Assembly: GCF_011759375.1 (NCBI RefSeq)
Contig: NZ_JAARML010000004.1
Coordinates: 558,001 to 622,000, forward strand
DNA length: 64,000 nucleotides
From: Paraflavitalea devenefica
GTDB lineage: Bacteria > Bacteroidota > Bacteroidia > Chitinophagales > Chitinophagaceae
Direction of reading: 5' to 3'
Part shown: positions 51,553 through 60,667 of the stretch, piece by piece
Layout: each line of letters begins with the position of its first letter
Position numbering within the stretch: the stretch's first letter is position 1
Position numbers and translations under genes: made by a program
The notes under the pieces: generated by a model
What the model saw: only the letters and a program-made list of their open reading frames with translations
Told to the model about the DNA's origin: nothing
Database searches by the model: none

Positions 51553-52311
51553 TTAAATGAGTTTACTGTTCACTGCATGAGATAATGCGTCCGCAATGTT
51601 GCTTACCTCCAGGCGCTCGAATATTTGTCGGCGATAGTATTTAACGGTATCAGGCGCAACAAAGATCTTTTCTGCAATCTGGTTAATAGAGAGCCCTTGT
51701 GCATACAAGCGCAACACTTCTATTTCCCTGTCAGTGAGTACAGGTTTCGCTGATTTACGCCATATTTTCTTCCCGACGATTAGCTCCCACACTTCGTCGA
51801 AGCCCTGCTTATAAATACGAACATTGCCAGCTGTTTGATGATGCGAGAGCGATACGATACACATTGCCTTCCACATCCTTCCGTCCTGAGTAAGAAAAAG
51901 CGGTGTCAACTTATGATTGATCAGAATAGGCTTACCGTCTTTATTGACCAGGTGGAAGTCATACGTGATGCTGTAAAGCTTTCTTTCATTTTCAGGAACA
52001 TTTGCATAAAAATCAAACCCCGCTTCGTTAATTAGCTCCAATAGTTCGAGGTCCTTTTCCGGAACGTGCCGAAAGTAAAATTCATAGCCCAGTTGCAGTA
52101 CATCTTCAGCTGAAAGCCCGCATAGAAACAGGGGGTTCTCTGATACATACTCAAAAGACATATTGGTATAATCAATCAGGTATACACTTTCGTATGTTAA
52201 GCGGGCAAATGCCTTCACCACTTCCAGGTAATGCTGTTCATGCCGGTCGGTTTCCGGAATTTCTCCTAATTTATTCTTCGTCAGTAGGCTAGAACTCGAT
52301 TTTTTTTCCAA
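51553..52311 (-). CDS. LuxR-type transcriptional regulator with PAS-like N-terminus
   Basis: 252 residues. The C-terminal LuxR/GerE helix-turn-helix is clear: LTDREIEVLRLYAQGLSINQ and IAEKIFVAPDTVKYYRRQIF (~190-230). The N-terminal ~150 residues look like a PAS-type sensor (VYLIDYTNMSFEYVSENPLF, ITYDFHLVNKDGKPILINHK). Only a TTG start is available close to a stop codon; the next Met is near residue 50, inside the PAS-like domain, so TTG is preferred. Signal and targets unknown. Divergent from the DUF3667 gene with a 92-bp shared promoter space. Confidence 0.85.
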   Translation of the reverse strand: MEKKSSSSLLTKNKLGEIPETDRHEQHYLEVVKAFARLTYESVYLIDYTNMSFEYVSENPLFLCGLSAEDVLQLGYEFYFRHVPEKDLELLELINEAGFDFYANVPENERKLYSITYDFHLVNKDGKPILINHKLTPLFLTQDGRMWKAMCIVSLSHHQTAGNVRIYKQGFDEVWELIVGKKIWRKSAKPVLTDREIEVLRLYAQGLSINQIAEKIFVAPDTVKYYRRQIFERLEVSNIADALSHAVNSKLI

Positions 52312-52403
52312 CTAAAGCATTTAAGTGGTTATAAATTTACACTCAAGTGTAGACTTTTGCAAGTACTTTGTTTTGATATTTGACAGAAATAGATGTTGTA
52401 CTA

Positions 52404-53120
52404 ATGAATTGCAGAAGCTGTCACCAGATCGTAAGTGAAAATTATTGTGGTAATTGCGGTATGCCTGTTGCTCTGAAAAGAGTTGACGGGCCTTACATCA
52501 TCCATGAAATTCAGCATGTACTACACTTTGAAAAGGGAATCCTGTACACCATCAAGGCATTATTGTTGCAGCCTGGACAAAATATCAGGACATTTCTCAC
52601 CGAAAACAGGAGCAGGCTTGTTAAACCGATCCTTTTTATCGTCGTTACTTCTTTGCTCTATACAAGCATTACTCATTTTTTCCATATTGAAAGACAGTAT
52701 GCTGCATCCGGCAGGCTGGCACATTCAGCCACAATGGCAATCATGTCATGGATCGAAAGTAATTATGGTTACGCCAACATTATTATGGGAGTTTTTATCG
52801 GCCTTTGGCTGAAATTACTATGCCGGAAAAGTGGCTATAATTTCTTCGAAATATTGATTATGCTGTGTTTCGTAATGGGGATAGGTATGCTCCTATTCGC
52901 TGTGTTTGCCTTGATCGAAGGAGTAACCAGGGTTGACCTGCTCAAGGTAGCAGGAACTGTTACCTTTATTTATTGCTTATGGGCAATCGGTCAGTTTTTT
53001 GACGGAAAGAAGGGTGCCAGTTACTTATTTGCTTTTATAGCGTATCTGCTGGGAATGGTGTCATTTACAATGACAGCTATTTTGACCGGGTTTTTAATAG
53101 ATTTATTTAACAATTCTTAG
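52404..53120 (+). CDS. DUF3667 domain-containing membrane protein
   Basis: 238 residues from the ATG at 52404 (MNCRSCHQIVSENYCGNCGM), preferred over an upstream in-frame TTG. The N-terminal CxxC...CxxC zinc-ribbon-like knuckle, then GPYIIHEIQHVLHFEKGILY and RTFLTENRSRLVKPILFIVV, matches DUF3667. About five hydrophobic segments follow. Function unknown; in Bacteroidota these proteins are often scattered singly. Divergent from the LuxR-type gene, which might regulate it. Confidence 0.85.
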   Translation: MNCRSCHQIVSENYCGNCGMPVALKRVDGPYIIHEIQHVLHFEKGILYTIKALLLQPGQNIRTFLTENRSRLVKPILFIVVTSLLYTSITHFFHIERQYAASGRLAHSATMAIMSWIESNYGYANIIMGVFIGLWLKLLCRKSGYNFFEILIMLCFVMGIGMLLFAVFALIEGVTRVDLLKVAGTVTFIYCLWAIGQFFDGKKGASYLFAFIAYLLGMVSFTMTAILTGFLIDLFNNS

Positions 53121-53495
53121 ATAGGCTCTTTTACCATTCAACCGCCCGGTTGTAGTCTCGTTTTTCGCTTCAGACAGCGTATGCTGAATCCGATAAGTGA
53201 ACGTTTTATACTTCGCATAATTTGTTTACAAAAACGTAGTGGTATCATTCGCCCCGTTCTTTACCAATCAGTTTTTCTATAATAGCTGCCATCTCCAAGC
53301 AACTGGCTTTTGAGTAGGGCCTGGCTAAAAAGCCAATATCACCTAAAGAAGTTTTTTTAAGGAATATATAAGATTGCTTGAAAATTTTTCTTAACTTAAT
53401 AAAGGAATTTAAAGAACGATTGCACCGGAATTATTTCCTTCCACCCGGCTCACTTTTATATACTCCGCTCCCTTCGACTATAAAACTTGCCATAT
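53121..53495. other. Intergenic stretch before the cox cluster, with a gene remnant
   Basis: Contains the receiver-domain remnant on the minus strand (53245-53357) and, beyond it, sequence that should hold the promoter of the cox-like operon. No clear TTG/TAnnTTTG pair was identified ahead of 53496. Confidence 0.5.
53245..53357 (-). pseudogene. Remnant of a response-regulator receiver domain
   Basis: The minus strand, read to the TGA at 53247-53245, encodes about 37 residues, GDIGFLARPYSKASCLEM followed by AAIIEKLIGKERGE. This looks like the C-terminal end of a CheY-type receiver (FLxKPY segment and last helix). No start codon or upstream receiver sequence is present in frame. It is best read as a fragment of a lost gene; chance resemblance is possible. 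Confidence 0.4.
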
Positions 53496-53948
53496 ATGCA
53501 GTTTTCGGGGGAACATACTTTGAATGCAGCGCCGCCTATAATCTGGGCGATGTTGATGGATATAGATACCCTCGCTAAAGTAGTGCCCGGAATTTCCCAT
53601 CTTGAAAAAACAGGAGACAATACTTATAAATCCACGCTTGACATTAAGCTTGGACCGGTAAATGGTTCCTTTACCGGCAACCTGCTGTTGGATGACTTAA
53701 ACGAACCTGCTGGATTTACATTGAGGATGCAGCAGAACAGTAAAATAGGTAATGCCAACGCGACCATAAAGATCAACCTGCTGCCTGTTGATAATAATCA
53801 GACTAAAATTTCTTTTGATGGTGACGTGAAATTGTCCGGCCTGTTGGCAAGTATGGGGCAAAGAGTAATGGGCGGGGTTTCAAATACACTCGCCAAACAG
53901 TTTTTTGAAAATATAGAGAAAGAATTGGGAAAAGAACCTGTACACTAA
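53496..53948 (+). CDS. coxG: CoxG-like SRPBCC protein
   Basis: 150 residues from the ATG at 53496 (MQFSGEHTLNAAPPIIWAML); an in-frame TTG lies 9 bp upstream. The SRPBCC/CoxG fold is suggested by PPIIWAMLMDIDTLAKVVPGI, LGPVNGSFTGNLLLDDLNEP and the C-terminal helix GLLASMGQRVMGGVSNTLAK. CoxG is thought to help anchor or mature the CO dehydrogenase at the membrane. It is the first gene of the same-strand run coxG-S-L-M-D-E, 38 bp before coxS, and probably part of the operon. Confidence 0.82.
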   Translation: MQFSGEHTLNAAPPIIWAMLMDIDTLAKVVPGISHLEKTGDNTYKSTLDIKLGPVNGSFTGNLLLDDLNEPAGFTLRMQQNSKIGNANATIKINLLPVDNNQTKISFDGDVKLSGLLASMGQRVMGGVSNTLAKQFFENIEKELGKEPVH

Positions 53949-53986
53949 AGAGATTAATATTCATAATAATTTTAAATAGAAACCCC

Positions 53987-54469
53987 ATGAGCACCAGGAT
54001 TAATGTAACGGTTAATGGTACAAAGTACGACCACCGCATTGAGCCAAGATTGCTACTGGTTCAATACCTGCGTGATGTGTTGCGGCTGACAGGCACACAC
54101 GTGGGCTGCGACACCACTGGTTGCGGTGCATGCACCATACATGTCAACGGTAAAGCCACCAAGAGTTGCACGCTGTTGGCTGTGCAAGCCGATGGCTATG
54201 AAATAATGACTATTGAAGGACTATCTCAAAACGGTGAACTGCATCCGCTGCAGGAAGCCTTTAACGAATGCCATGGATTGCAATGCGGCTTTTGCACACC
54301 AGGTATGATCATGGCAGCGCTGAACCTGCTGCAATACAATCCACAACCAACGGAAGAAGAAATTCGGGTGGCATTGGAAGGCAATCTTTGTCGCTGCACC
54401 GGCTATCACAACATTATTAAATCAGTGCAGTATGCTGCCCAAAAAATGAAAAAGGAGGTAGCTGTATGA
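53987..54469 (+). CDS. coxS: [2Fe-2S] small subunit of a molybdenum hydroxylase (CoxS-like)
   Basis: 160 residues, the iron-sulfur electron-transfer subunit of xanthine dehydrogenase/CO dehydrogenase family enzymes. The plant-type cluster ligands are in CDTTGCGACTIHVNGKATKS followed by C (~residues 43-63). The second, helical cluster uses CHGLQCGFCTPGM (~100) and CRCTGYHNI (~137). It has normal length and no signal peptide. It overlaps the large-subunit gene by 4 bp (ATGA), a common coupling in such operons. Confidence 0.93.
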   Translation: MSTRINVTVNGTKYDHRIEPRLLLVQYLRDVLRLTGTHVGCDTTGCGACTIHVNGKATKSCTLLAVQADGYEIMTIEGLSQNGELHPLQEAFNECHGLQCGFCTPGMIMAALNLLQYNPQPTEEEIRVALEGNLCRCTGYHNIIKSVQYAAQKMKKEVAV

Positions 54470-56841
54470 GTGCAACAAATGGATTGATCGGAAAATCCGT
54501 TAAACGGGTTGAAGATAAACGATTCACTACCGGAAGGGGTAATTATACAGATGATATAATACTACCGCATCAAACTTACGCATCATTTGTACGAAGCCCT
54601 TATGCGCATGCAAAAATTGTACATATTGATACGGCTGCTGCCAAAGAAATGCCTGGCGTGATAGCCATTTTCACTGGCGCTGACGTGGCTGATATAAATG
54701 GGGTTCCCTGCGGCTGGCAGGTGAATTTCAAAAACGGCAACGCGATGAAAGAGCCTAAACATCCGCTGCTGGTAGCTGATAAAGCGAAACATGCAGGAGA
54801 TGCAGTTGCTATAGTGATCGCTGAAAGCCAGGAAGAAGCCACTGATGCTGCTGAAGCAGTGAATGTGGAATATGAAGAACTTCCCTGCGTAGTGGATGCT
54901 GCCAAAGCCGTACAACCAGATGCGCCGCTGGTGCATGATGAAGCGCCCAATAATGTTTGTTACGATTGGACGCTTGGTAACCCCATCGAAGAGGTGAATG
55001 ATGCGATGAGCAAAGCTACACACATTACCAGTTTGGAATTTGTAAACCAGCGCCTCGTACCAAACGCCATTGAGCCACGCTGCTACAACAGTTCGTATGA
55101 TCCCGCCACTGAAAAATATACTTTGTACACCAGCTCTCAAAACCCACATCTCATTCGCTTATTGATGTGCGCATTTGTACTGGGGATCCCGGAACATAAG
55201 GTCCGGGTGGTAAGCCCTGATGTAGGCGGTGGTTTTGGAAGTAAGATATTTCATTATACCGAGGAAGCACTGCTTACCTGGTGTACCAAAAAAATCGGGC
55301 GTCCTGTTAAATGGACTGCTGAACGAAGTGAAAGCTTTATGCTGGATGCACATGGCCGTGATCATATCACCAAAGCAGAGATGGGTTTCGATAAAGAAGG
55401 GAAGATTGTCGCCCTGCGCGTAAAAACCTTTGCCAATATCGGCGCTTATCTTTCCACTTTTGGCAGTTGTGTTCCCACTTATTTGCACGGCACCCTGCTG
55501 CAGGGTTTATACACAACACCAAAAATAAATGTAGATGTTACTGCCGTATTCACCAATACAACCCCGGTTGATGCTTATCGCGGCGCCGGACGCCCCGAAG
55601 CCACTTATTTGCTCGAAAGATTGATCGATCTGGCAGCATTGGAAATGAATACTGATCCCGCTGAGTTGCGGTTTAAAAATTTCATTCCACCTTTTGACGG
55701 CGTGAATCAGCCGGGTTATCAAACCCAGGTGGCATTGCAATATGATAGCGGGAATTATGAAGGCGTATTAAAGAAAGGCCTGGAGATGCTTGGCTACGCG
55801 GATGTACGCAAAGCACAGAAAGAAGCTGCTACCAATGGTAAATTGTTGGGCGTAGGTTTTTCAACTTATATTGAAGCATGTGGCATTGCGCCGTCTGCAG
55901 TAGTGGGTTCGTTAGGTGCAAGAGCCGGCTTATTCGAAGTTGGCCAGGTCCGGGTACAACCAACGGGGAAAGTAAGTGTTTACACGGGTGCCCATTCTCA
56001 TGGACAAGGACATGAAACCACTTTTGCGCAGGTCGTCGCCGACAAGTTTGGTATTAGTATGGATGATGTGGAAATTATCCATGGCGATAGCGAAAGTGTT
56101 GCATTTGGCATGGGCACCTATGGTTCACGCAGTCTTGCCGTAGGTGGCAGCGCCATTGTAAAAAGCATTGAAAAAATTATAGAAAAAGGGAAAAAGATCG
56201 CCGCACACAAGCTGGAAGCCAGTGCGGATGACATAGATTTTGCAGGAGGAAAGTTTACAGTAAAAGGGACTGATAAGTCGGTTGGATTTGGTGAGATCGC
56301 GCTCACGGCTTATGTACCGCATATTTATCCCAAAGACCTGGAACCGGGCCTCGACTTCAGCAGCTTTTATGACCCGGCCAATTTCACGTATCCATTCGGT
56401 TGTCATATTGCTGTAGTAGAAGTTGACAAAGAAACCGGAAAGGTTGTATTGAAACGTTTTATTGCTGTGGATGATGTCGGTAATGTGATCAACCCAATGA
56501 TTGTGGAAGGGCAAATACATGGCGGTCTGGCTCAGGGCATCGGGCAGGCGTTGTTTGAAGGCGCCGAGTATGATGACAACGGGCAGCTCACCAACGCCTC
56601 CTATATGGATTATTGCATGCCCCGTGCGGATGATTTCCCGATGTTTGAAACGGGCAGCCAGGTCACCCCTTGCCCGCACAACCCGCTTGGCGTTAAAGGC
56701 GCCGGCGAAGCGGGTACCATAGGCTCCACGCCGGCGGTAGTGAATGCGGTGATAGATGCGCTCTGGAGCGGTGGACACAAGGTGAAAGATATCCGCATGC
56801 CGTTAACACCGGAAAAAGTATGGAGAGCCATGCAGCACTAA
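54466..56841 (+). CDS. Molybdopterin-binding large subunit, CoxL-like (form II type)
   Basis: 791 residues. The N-terminal fold begins IGKSVKRVEDKRFTTGRGNY. The active-site loop reads AYRGAGR (370-376), not the AYxCSFR of true aerobic CO dehydrogenases (form I). This places it with form II/xanthine dehydrogenase-type enzymes of unproven substrate. HSHGQGHETTFAQVVADKFG is a cofactor-binding segment, and GVKGAGEAG carries the catalytic Glu (~748). Cytoplasmic, needs a molybdenum cofactor. Coupled to coxS by a 4-bp overlap and followed by coxM after 27 bp. Confidence 0.92.
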   Translation: MSATNGLIGKSVKRVEDKRFTTGRGNYTDDIILPHQTYASFVRSPYAHAKIVHIDTAAAKEMPGVIAIFTGADVADINGVPCGWQVNFKNGNAMKEPKHPLLVADKAKHAGDAVAIVIAESQEEATDAAEAVNVEYEELPCVVDAAKAVQPDAPLVHDEAPNNVCYDWTLGNPIEEVNDAMSKATHITSLEFVNQRLVPNAIEPRCYNSSYDPATEKYTLYTSSQNPHLIRLLMCAFVLGIPEHKVRVVSPDVGGGFGSKIFHYTEEALLTWCTKKIGRPVKWTAERSESFMLDAHGRDHITKAEMGFDKEGKIVALRVKTFANIGAYLSTFGSCVPTYLHGTLLQGLYTTPKINVDVTAVFTNTTPVDAYRGAGRPEATYLLERLIDLAALEMNTDPAELRFKNFIPPFDGVNQPGYQTQVALQYDSGNYEGVLKKGLEMLGYADVRKAQKEAATNGKLLGVGFSTYIEACGIAPSAVVGSLGARAGLFEVGQVRVQPTGKVSVYTGAHSHGQGHETTFAQVVADKFGISMDDVEIIHGDSESVAFGMGTYGSRSLAVGGSAIVKSIEKIIEKGKKIAAHKLEASADDIDFAGGKFTVKGTDKSVGFGEIALTAYVPHIYPKDLEPGLDFSSFYDPANFTYPFGCHIAVVEVDKETGKVVLKRFIAVDDVGNVINPMIVEGQIHGGLAQGIGQALFEGAEYDDNGQLTNASYMDYCMPRADDFPMFETGSQVTPCPHNPLGVKGAGEAGTIGSTPAVVNAVIDALWSGGHKVKDIRMPLTPEKVWRAMQH

Positions 56842-56868
56842 TTTTATCATCAAAAATCTTACATTATT

Positions 56869-57699
56869 ATGATACCCGCCGCATTCGATTATCAAAAAGT
56901 AAGGACCGTTGAGGAGGCCATTGCTGCTTTGGCAGGTGGTGGAAAAATATTAGCCGGTGGCCATAGTTTGATCCCCGCCATGAAGCTTCGGCTGAACCGC
57001 CCCCCAAAACTGGTGGACATTGCAGGCATTTCCGATCTTAAAGGTATTAAAGAAGAAGATAGGGAAATCGTCATAGGCGCAACAGCAACGCATGCAGAGA
57101 TTGCCAATGATAAGCACATTAAAGACAACTTTCCCTTTTTTGCAGAAGGCACTGCTTTAATTGGCGATATGCAGGTCCGCAATCACGGCACTATCGGTGG
57201 CAGTATCGCTCATGCCGATCCGGCAGCAGACTGGCCCGCCCTGGTATTGGCAGCCGATGCTGTTATTGAAGTACAGGGCAGCAAAGGCAAAAGGAGAATA
57301 AAATCAACGGACTTTTTTACCGGCCTTTTCTCAACGGCATTAGAGGATGACGAAATTATCACCGCTATTCGTATTCCGGTTCCTTCCAATGGGGCTAAGA
57401 CAACTTATCAAAAGTTCGCGCAGCCTGCTTCAAGGTTTGCCATTGTAGGTTGTGCGGTAATGCGTTTTGCGGATGGCAAAACAAATATTGCATTCACCGG
57501 GGTATCGGAAAATGTATTTCGTGCAGGCCGGGCAGAGAAAGTTGTTTCCGGAAACCCATTAAATGATGCTTCCATTGCTGCAGCGGTTGGTGCCGCTCTC
57601 CAGGGTGTATCCATTTTGAGCGATCATTATGCATCGGAAGAATACCGCAGCCATCTCGCAAAAGTGTATTTGAAAAAAGCGTTGCTGGCTGTTGGATAA
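56869..57699 (+). CDS. coxM: FAD-binding medium subunit of a molybdenum hydroxylase (CoxM-like)
   Basis: 276 residues; carries electrons from the [2Fe-2S] subunit to the acceptor through FAD. The N-terminal segment AALAGGGKILAGGHSLIPAM (FAD pyrophosphate binding, ~20-40) and TIGGSIAHADPAADWPALVL (~108-127) are characteristic, as is VGCAVMRFADGKTNIAFTG near residue 195. Length is typical (~280). With coxS and coxL it makes a complete alpha-beta-gamma enzyme. 18 bp separate its stop from the MoxR-type ATPase gene. Confidence 0.93.
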   Translation: MIPAAFDYQKVRTVEEAIAALAGGGKILAGGHSLIPAMKLRLNRPPKLVDIAGISDLKGIKEEDREIVIGATATHAEIANDKHIKDNFPFFAEGTALIGDMQVRNHGTIGGSIAHADPAADWPALVLAADAVIEVQGSKGKRRIKSTDFFTGLFSTALEDDEIITAIRIPVPSNGAKTTYQKFAQPASRFAIVGCAVMRFADGKTNIAFTGVSENVFRAGRAEKVVSGNPLNDASIAAAVGAALQGVSILSDHYASEEYRSHLAKVYLKKALLAVG

Positions 57700-57717
57700 A
57701 ACCAGGAAGATTGTCAG

Positions 57718-58626
57718 ATGTCAAATCTCAGGACTACCCAATTACAGGATATCCAAAACATGTTGGAGCAGCAGGGATACATAACAGACAAGTCTGTTGC
57801 GATGTCTGTTTTTCTCTCCCTGCAATTGAATAAGCCTTTACTGGTAGAAGGACCGGCCGGGGTGGGCAAAACTGAAATTGCCAAAGTGATGGCCAACGCA
57901 CTGAAGACTGATCTGATCCGGCTGCAATGCTATGAAGGTCTGGATGCAACGCATGCTTTATACGAATGGAATTATCAGCGGCAATTGCTGCACCTCAAGA
58001 TGACGGAGCATGACTCCCATTCGGTCGATGAAAAGGAAAAAACGATATTCAGCGATGCCTTTTTGATGAAACGCCCCCTTTTGCAGGCTATTACCCATCA
58101 CCAAAAACCAGTCTTACTCATCGATGAAATTGACAGGAGTGACGAGGAGTTTGAAAGCTTTTTACTGGAGATGCTGAGCGACTGGCAGATAACCATTCCG
58201 GAAATAGGCACCATGAAGGCCACATTTATTCCGCAGGTGATATTGACCAGCAATCGTACCAGAGAACTGAGCGAAGCCCTGCGCCGGCGGTGCTTGTATT
58301 TATACATTGACTATCCTGATTTTGAAAAAGAATGGCTGATCGTCAAAAACAGGGTGCCGGGTGTTGATGCAAAATTGGGTGCACAGATCACCCGGTTTAT
58401 GCAGGAGCTGCGCCTGCTGAAGTTGGAAAAAACACCTGGCATTGCAGAAACAATTGACTGGGCAGTCGCCTTGTCGGTCCTGCACGTTGACCATCTTGAT
58501 AAAACAACGATCGAACAAACACTGGGTGTCGTACTGAAGGAATGGCGGGATACGCGGCAGGTGCAAATGTCATTAAGCGAATTGATGGAGAAGACAAAGA
58601 TCCATTCCAAATTTGATAGTCCATGA
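57718..58626 (+). CDS. coxD: MoxR-family AAA+ ATPase (CoxD-like)
   Basis: 302 residues. AAA+ motifs are Walker A VEGPAGVGKTEIAKVMANAL (~41-60), Walker B VLLIDEIDRSDEEFESFLLE (~137-156), and sensor-1 region VILTSNRTRELSEALRRRCL. CoxD-type ATPases act with a VWA protein to assemble the metal site of the partner hydroxylase; in Oligotropha this is the Cu-sulfur cluster, which a form II enzyme would not be expected to have. It overlaps the VWA gene by 4 bp. Confidence 0.9.
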   Translation: MSNLRTTQLQDIQNMLEQQGYITDKSVAMSVFLSLQLNKPLLVEGPAGVGKTEIAKVMANALKTDLIRLQCYEGLDATHALYEWNYQRQLLHLKMTEHDSHSVDEKEKTIFSDAFLMKRPLLQAITHHQKPVLLIDEIDRSDEEFESFLLEMLSDWQITIPEIGTMKATFIPQVILTSNRTRELSEALRRRCLYLYIDYPDFEKEWLIVKNRVPGVDAKLGAQITRFMQELRLLKLEKTPGIAETIDWAVALSVLHVDHLDKTTIEQTLGVVLKEWRDTRQVQMSLSELMEKTKIHSKFDSP

Positions 58627-59744
58627 TTGGCAGATTGACCTCACTTTCAAAGAACATTGTGCAGTTCTGTATATTTCTGCGCAGCAAGGGATTTGCTGTT
58701 GGCGTGGAAGAAGAGGCTATCATGCTCGAAGTATTACAGTTCCTGGATTATACAAGCTATGAGGCGTTTTTTATGTCTTTGAAAACGGTGCTTTGCCGCA
58801 GCAAAACGCAATGGGATGCGTTTGATAAGCTTTTCAGGGAGTACTGGGAGCAGGTTAGCCAGGCGGTGGATGCAAAGCTGAAAGCCGAAACGAAAAAAAA
58901 GAAACAGCCTGTTTCCCGGCAGCAACAATTCAGCTCATTAATGGCCTGGATGAAGGGTAATAAAAATAAGGAGGCGGAAGAAACGGCTGCCTATAGTATG
59001 AACGAAGCTCTATCCAGGAAAGATTTTTCGGCTGTACCTGAAAGCGAAGTGGATGAACTCATGAGATGCATCAGGAACTTGTCGAGACGGCTTGCCGCAA
59101 AAGCGAACCGGCGCTATGAATTTACCCGTAAAATTGACTTACCCGATTTACGAAAAACCCTGAGAAGAAATCTCCGCAGAGGCGGCGAACTGATCGATAT
59201 TATCTATCGCCGGCCTAAACGCAACCGCCTAAAGCTACTGCTGCTTTGTGATGTAAGCAAATCCATGGAATTATATTCGGCATTTCTGCTTCAGTTCATG
59301 TACGCCTTTCAACAGGTGTATAACCGGATGGAAACATTTGTCTTCAGCACATCACTTAAAAGAATAACGCCTTTGTTGAAACAAAAAAACTTTCATGATA
59401 CATTGGAGTTATTGAGTACCGAAAGTGATGGGTGGAGAGCGGGTACCAGGATCGGAGAGTCGCTACATGCATTTGTGGAAGACTACAGCAGGAAATTAGT
59501 CGATTCGGGAACTATTGTAATCATACTAAGCGACGGATGGGATATGGGTAATATTGATATGCTTCAAAAAAGTATGAAGATCATACAGGAGAAAACAAAA
59601 AAAGTGATATGGCTAAACCCACTGGCTGGATATGCTGCTTATCGTCCTGATGTCGCAGGAATGAAAGCTGCCATGCCTTATATTGATGTATTTGCACCTG
59701 TTTACAACGCAGAAAGTTTAAGGACACTAACAAAATGGTTATAA
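58623..59744 (+). CDS. coxE: VWA domain protein, CoxE-like
   Basis: 373 residues. The N-terminal region is helical and charged. The VWA domain begins KLLLLCDVSKSMELYSAFLL, with the MIDAS motif D210-x-S212-x-S214. WRAGTRIGESLHAFVEDYS follows, then TIVIILSDGWDMGN, which supplies the late metal-site Asp. It partners the MoxR ATPase in cofactor-site assembly. Final gene of the cluster. No XdhC/CoxF/CoxI-type maturation gene and no molybdopterin synthesis gene is present in the window. Confidence 0.9.
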   Translation: MIGRLTSLSKNIVQFCIFLRSKGFAVGVEEEAIMLEVLQFLDYTSYEAFFMSLKTVLCRSKTQWDAFDKLFREYWEQVSQAVDAKLKAETKKKKQPVSRQQQFSSLMAWMKGNKNKEAEETAAYSMNEALSRKDFSAVPESEVDELMRCIRNLSRRLAAKANRRYEFTRKIDLPDLRKTLRRNLRRGGELIDIIYRRPKRNRLKLLLLCDVSKSMELYSAFLLQFMYAFQQVYNRMETFVFSTSLKRITPLLKQKNFHDTLELLSTESDGWRAGTRIGESLHAFVEDYSRKLVDSGTIVIILSDGWDMGNIDMLQKSMKIIQEKTKKVIWLNPLAGYAAYRPDVAGMKAAMPYIDVFAPVYNAESLRTLTKWL

Positions 59745-59810
59745 CCATTTTCCGGGTTGTCTTTTTTCTTCCCTTCAATGAATTATTTGCAGAGCTGTTC
59801 AGGCAATATC

Positions 59811-59852
59811 AAAGCCGCGTACATCGAATGATTTACGCGGCTTTGTGTTTTT
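59811..59852. terminator. Terminator of the cox cluster
   Basis: 11-bp perfect stem AAAGCCGCGTA (59811-59821) / TACGCGGCTTT (59834-59844), followed on the plus strand by GTGTTTTT. Lies between convergent coxE and the SRPBCC gene and may serve both. Confidence 0.88.
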
Positions 59853-59878
59853 AAGAAATAGCATCAGGAATATTGTAA

Positions 59879-60328
59879 TCAGGCATCCGGTATCTCAGGC
59901 TCTACTAACTTAGCCAGCTTTTCCAGCGACTCCTGCCAACCTAAATAGCACATTTCAACAGGTATAGCAGGAGGAATTCCTTCCTGTGTAATTTTTATTT
60001 CTGTACCCGCAATGGTTTTCCGGAGCGAGACAGTGACGGTCATTTCTCCCGGCAGGTTTGGATCATCAAACTTATCAGTGTATTTCAAAAACTCATTAGG
60101 TTTGATTTCCAGGTAGGTTCCACCGAATGAATGGCTATTCCCGGTTGAAAAGTTTTGGAATGACATCTTATGAGAACCACCAATCTCTACCTTCATTTGG
60201 TGAACGGTGCAAAGAAAACCATAAGGAGGCAACCATGACGCAATGGCGGAGGCTTCAGTAAATGCGCGGTATACTTTTTCCGGCGATGTTTTAAGAACTC
60301 TGTGCAGCGAAACAACATTGTTGGACAT
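59879..60328 (-). CDS. SRPBCC / AHSA1-family protein
   Basis: 149 residues. VVSLHRVLKTSPEKVYRAFT and EASAIASWLPPYGFLCTVHQ open the START-like AHSA1 (Aha1 C-terminal) fold. GGSHKMSFQNFSTGNSHSFG and a final helix (GWQESLEKLAKLVEPEIPDA) complete it. These proteins bind hydrophobic ligands or act in stress responses, but no ligand can be predicted. Single gene, convergent with the cox cluster across a terminator, start at the ATG at 60328. Confidence 0.85.
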   Translation of the reverse strand: MSNNVVSLHRVLKTSPEKVYRAFTEASAIASWLPPYGFLCTVHQMKVEIGGSHKMSFQNFSTGNSHSFGGTYLEIKPNEFLKYTDKFDDPNLPGEMTVTVSLRKTIAGTEIKITQEGIPPAIPVEMCYLGWQESLEKLAKLVEPEIPDA

Positions 60329-60667
60329 AAGCTATGTTTTTGATCCTACTCGTCTGGCTTTTCGGCTCCGCCCGTTTTTGAAGTGGTCACTGCTCCACTT
60401 ACCATTTGTATTGGTTGAACAAAATTAAAACGGATGGGTTTCTCCTGGCATGGGCATTTGCGCCAATATGAAGGCAGTTTGCGACTATTTGCATGTGTGC
60501 AAAGTGAGGATAAGCATAATCGAAACAGGACTATCTTAAGGTATTGAAAAAACTAATACCCTGTTTGAAAGATTTTCCAGACCTTTGGCACTCCGCTCCG
60601 ATCCCACCCTTCTTCCCGGAATTCACCAGGAAGAAACCCAATTTATTTACTTTTCATTGATTAGGAT
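60329..60667. other. Intergenic stretch between the SRPBCC and ABC exporter genes
   Basis: No coding frame with signature, RNA gene or strong hairpin was recognised. Probably divergent promoter space; no confident promoter found. Confidence 0.4.

Noticed and set aside
54466..56841. True aerobic CO dehydrogenase (form I)
   Set aside because: The active-site loop reads AYRGAGR, not AYxCSFR, so CO oxidation is not claimed.
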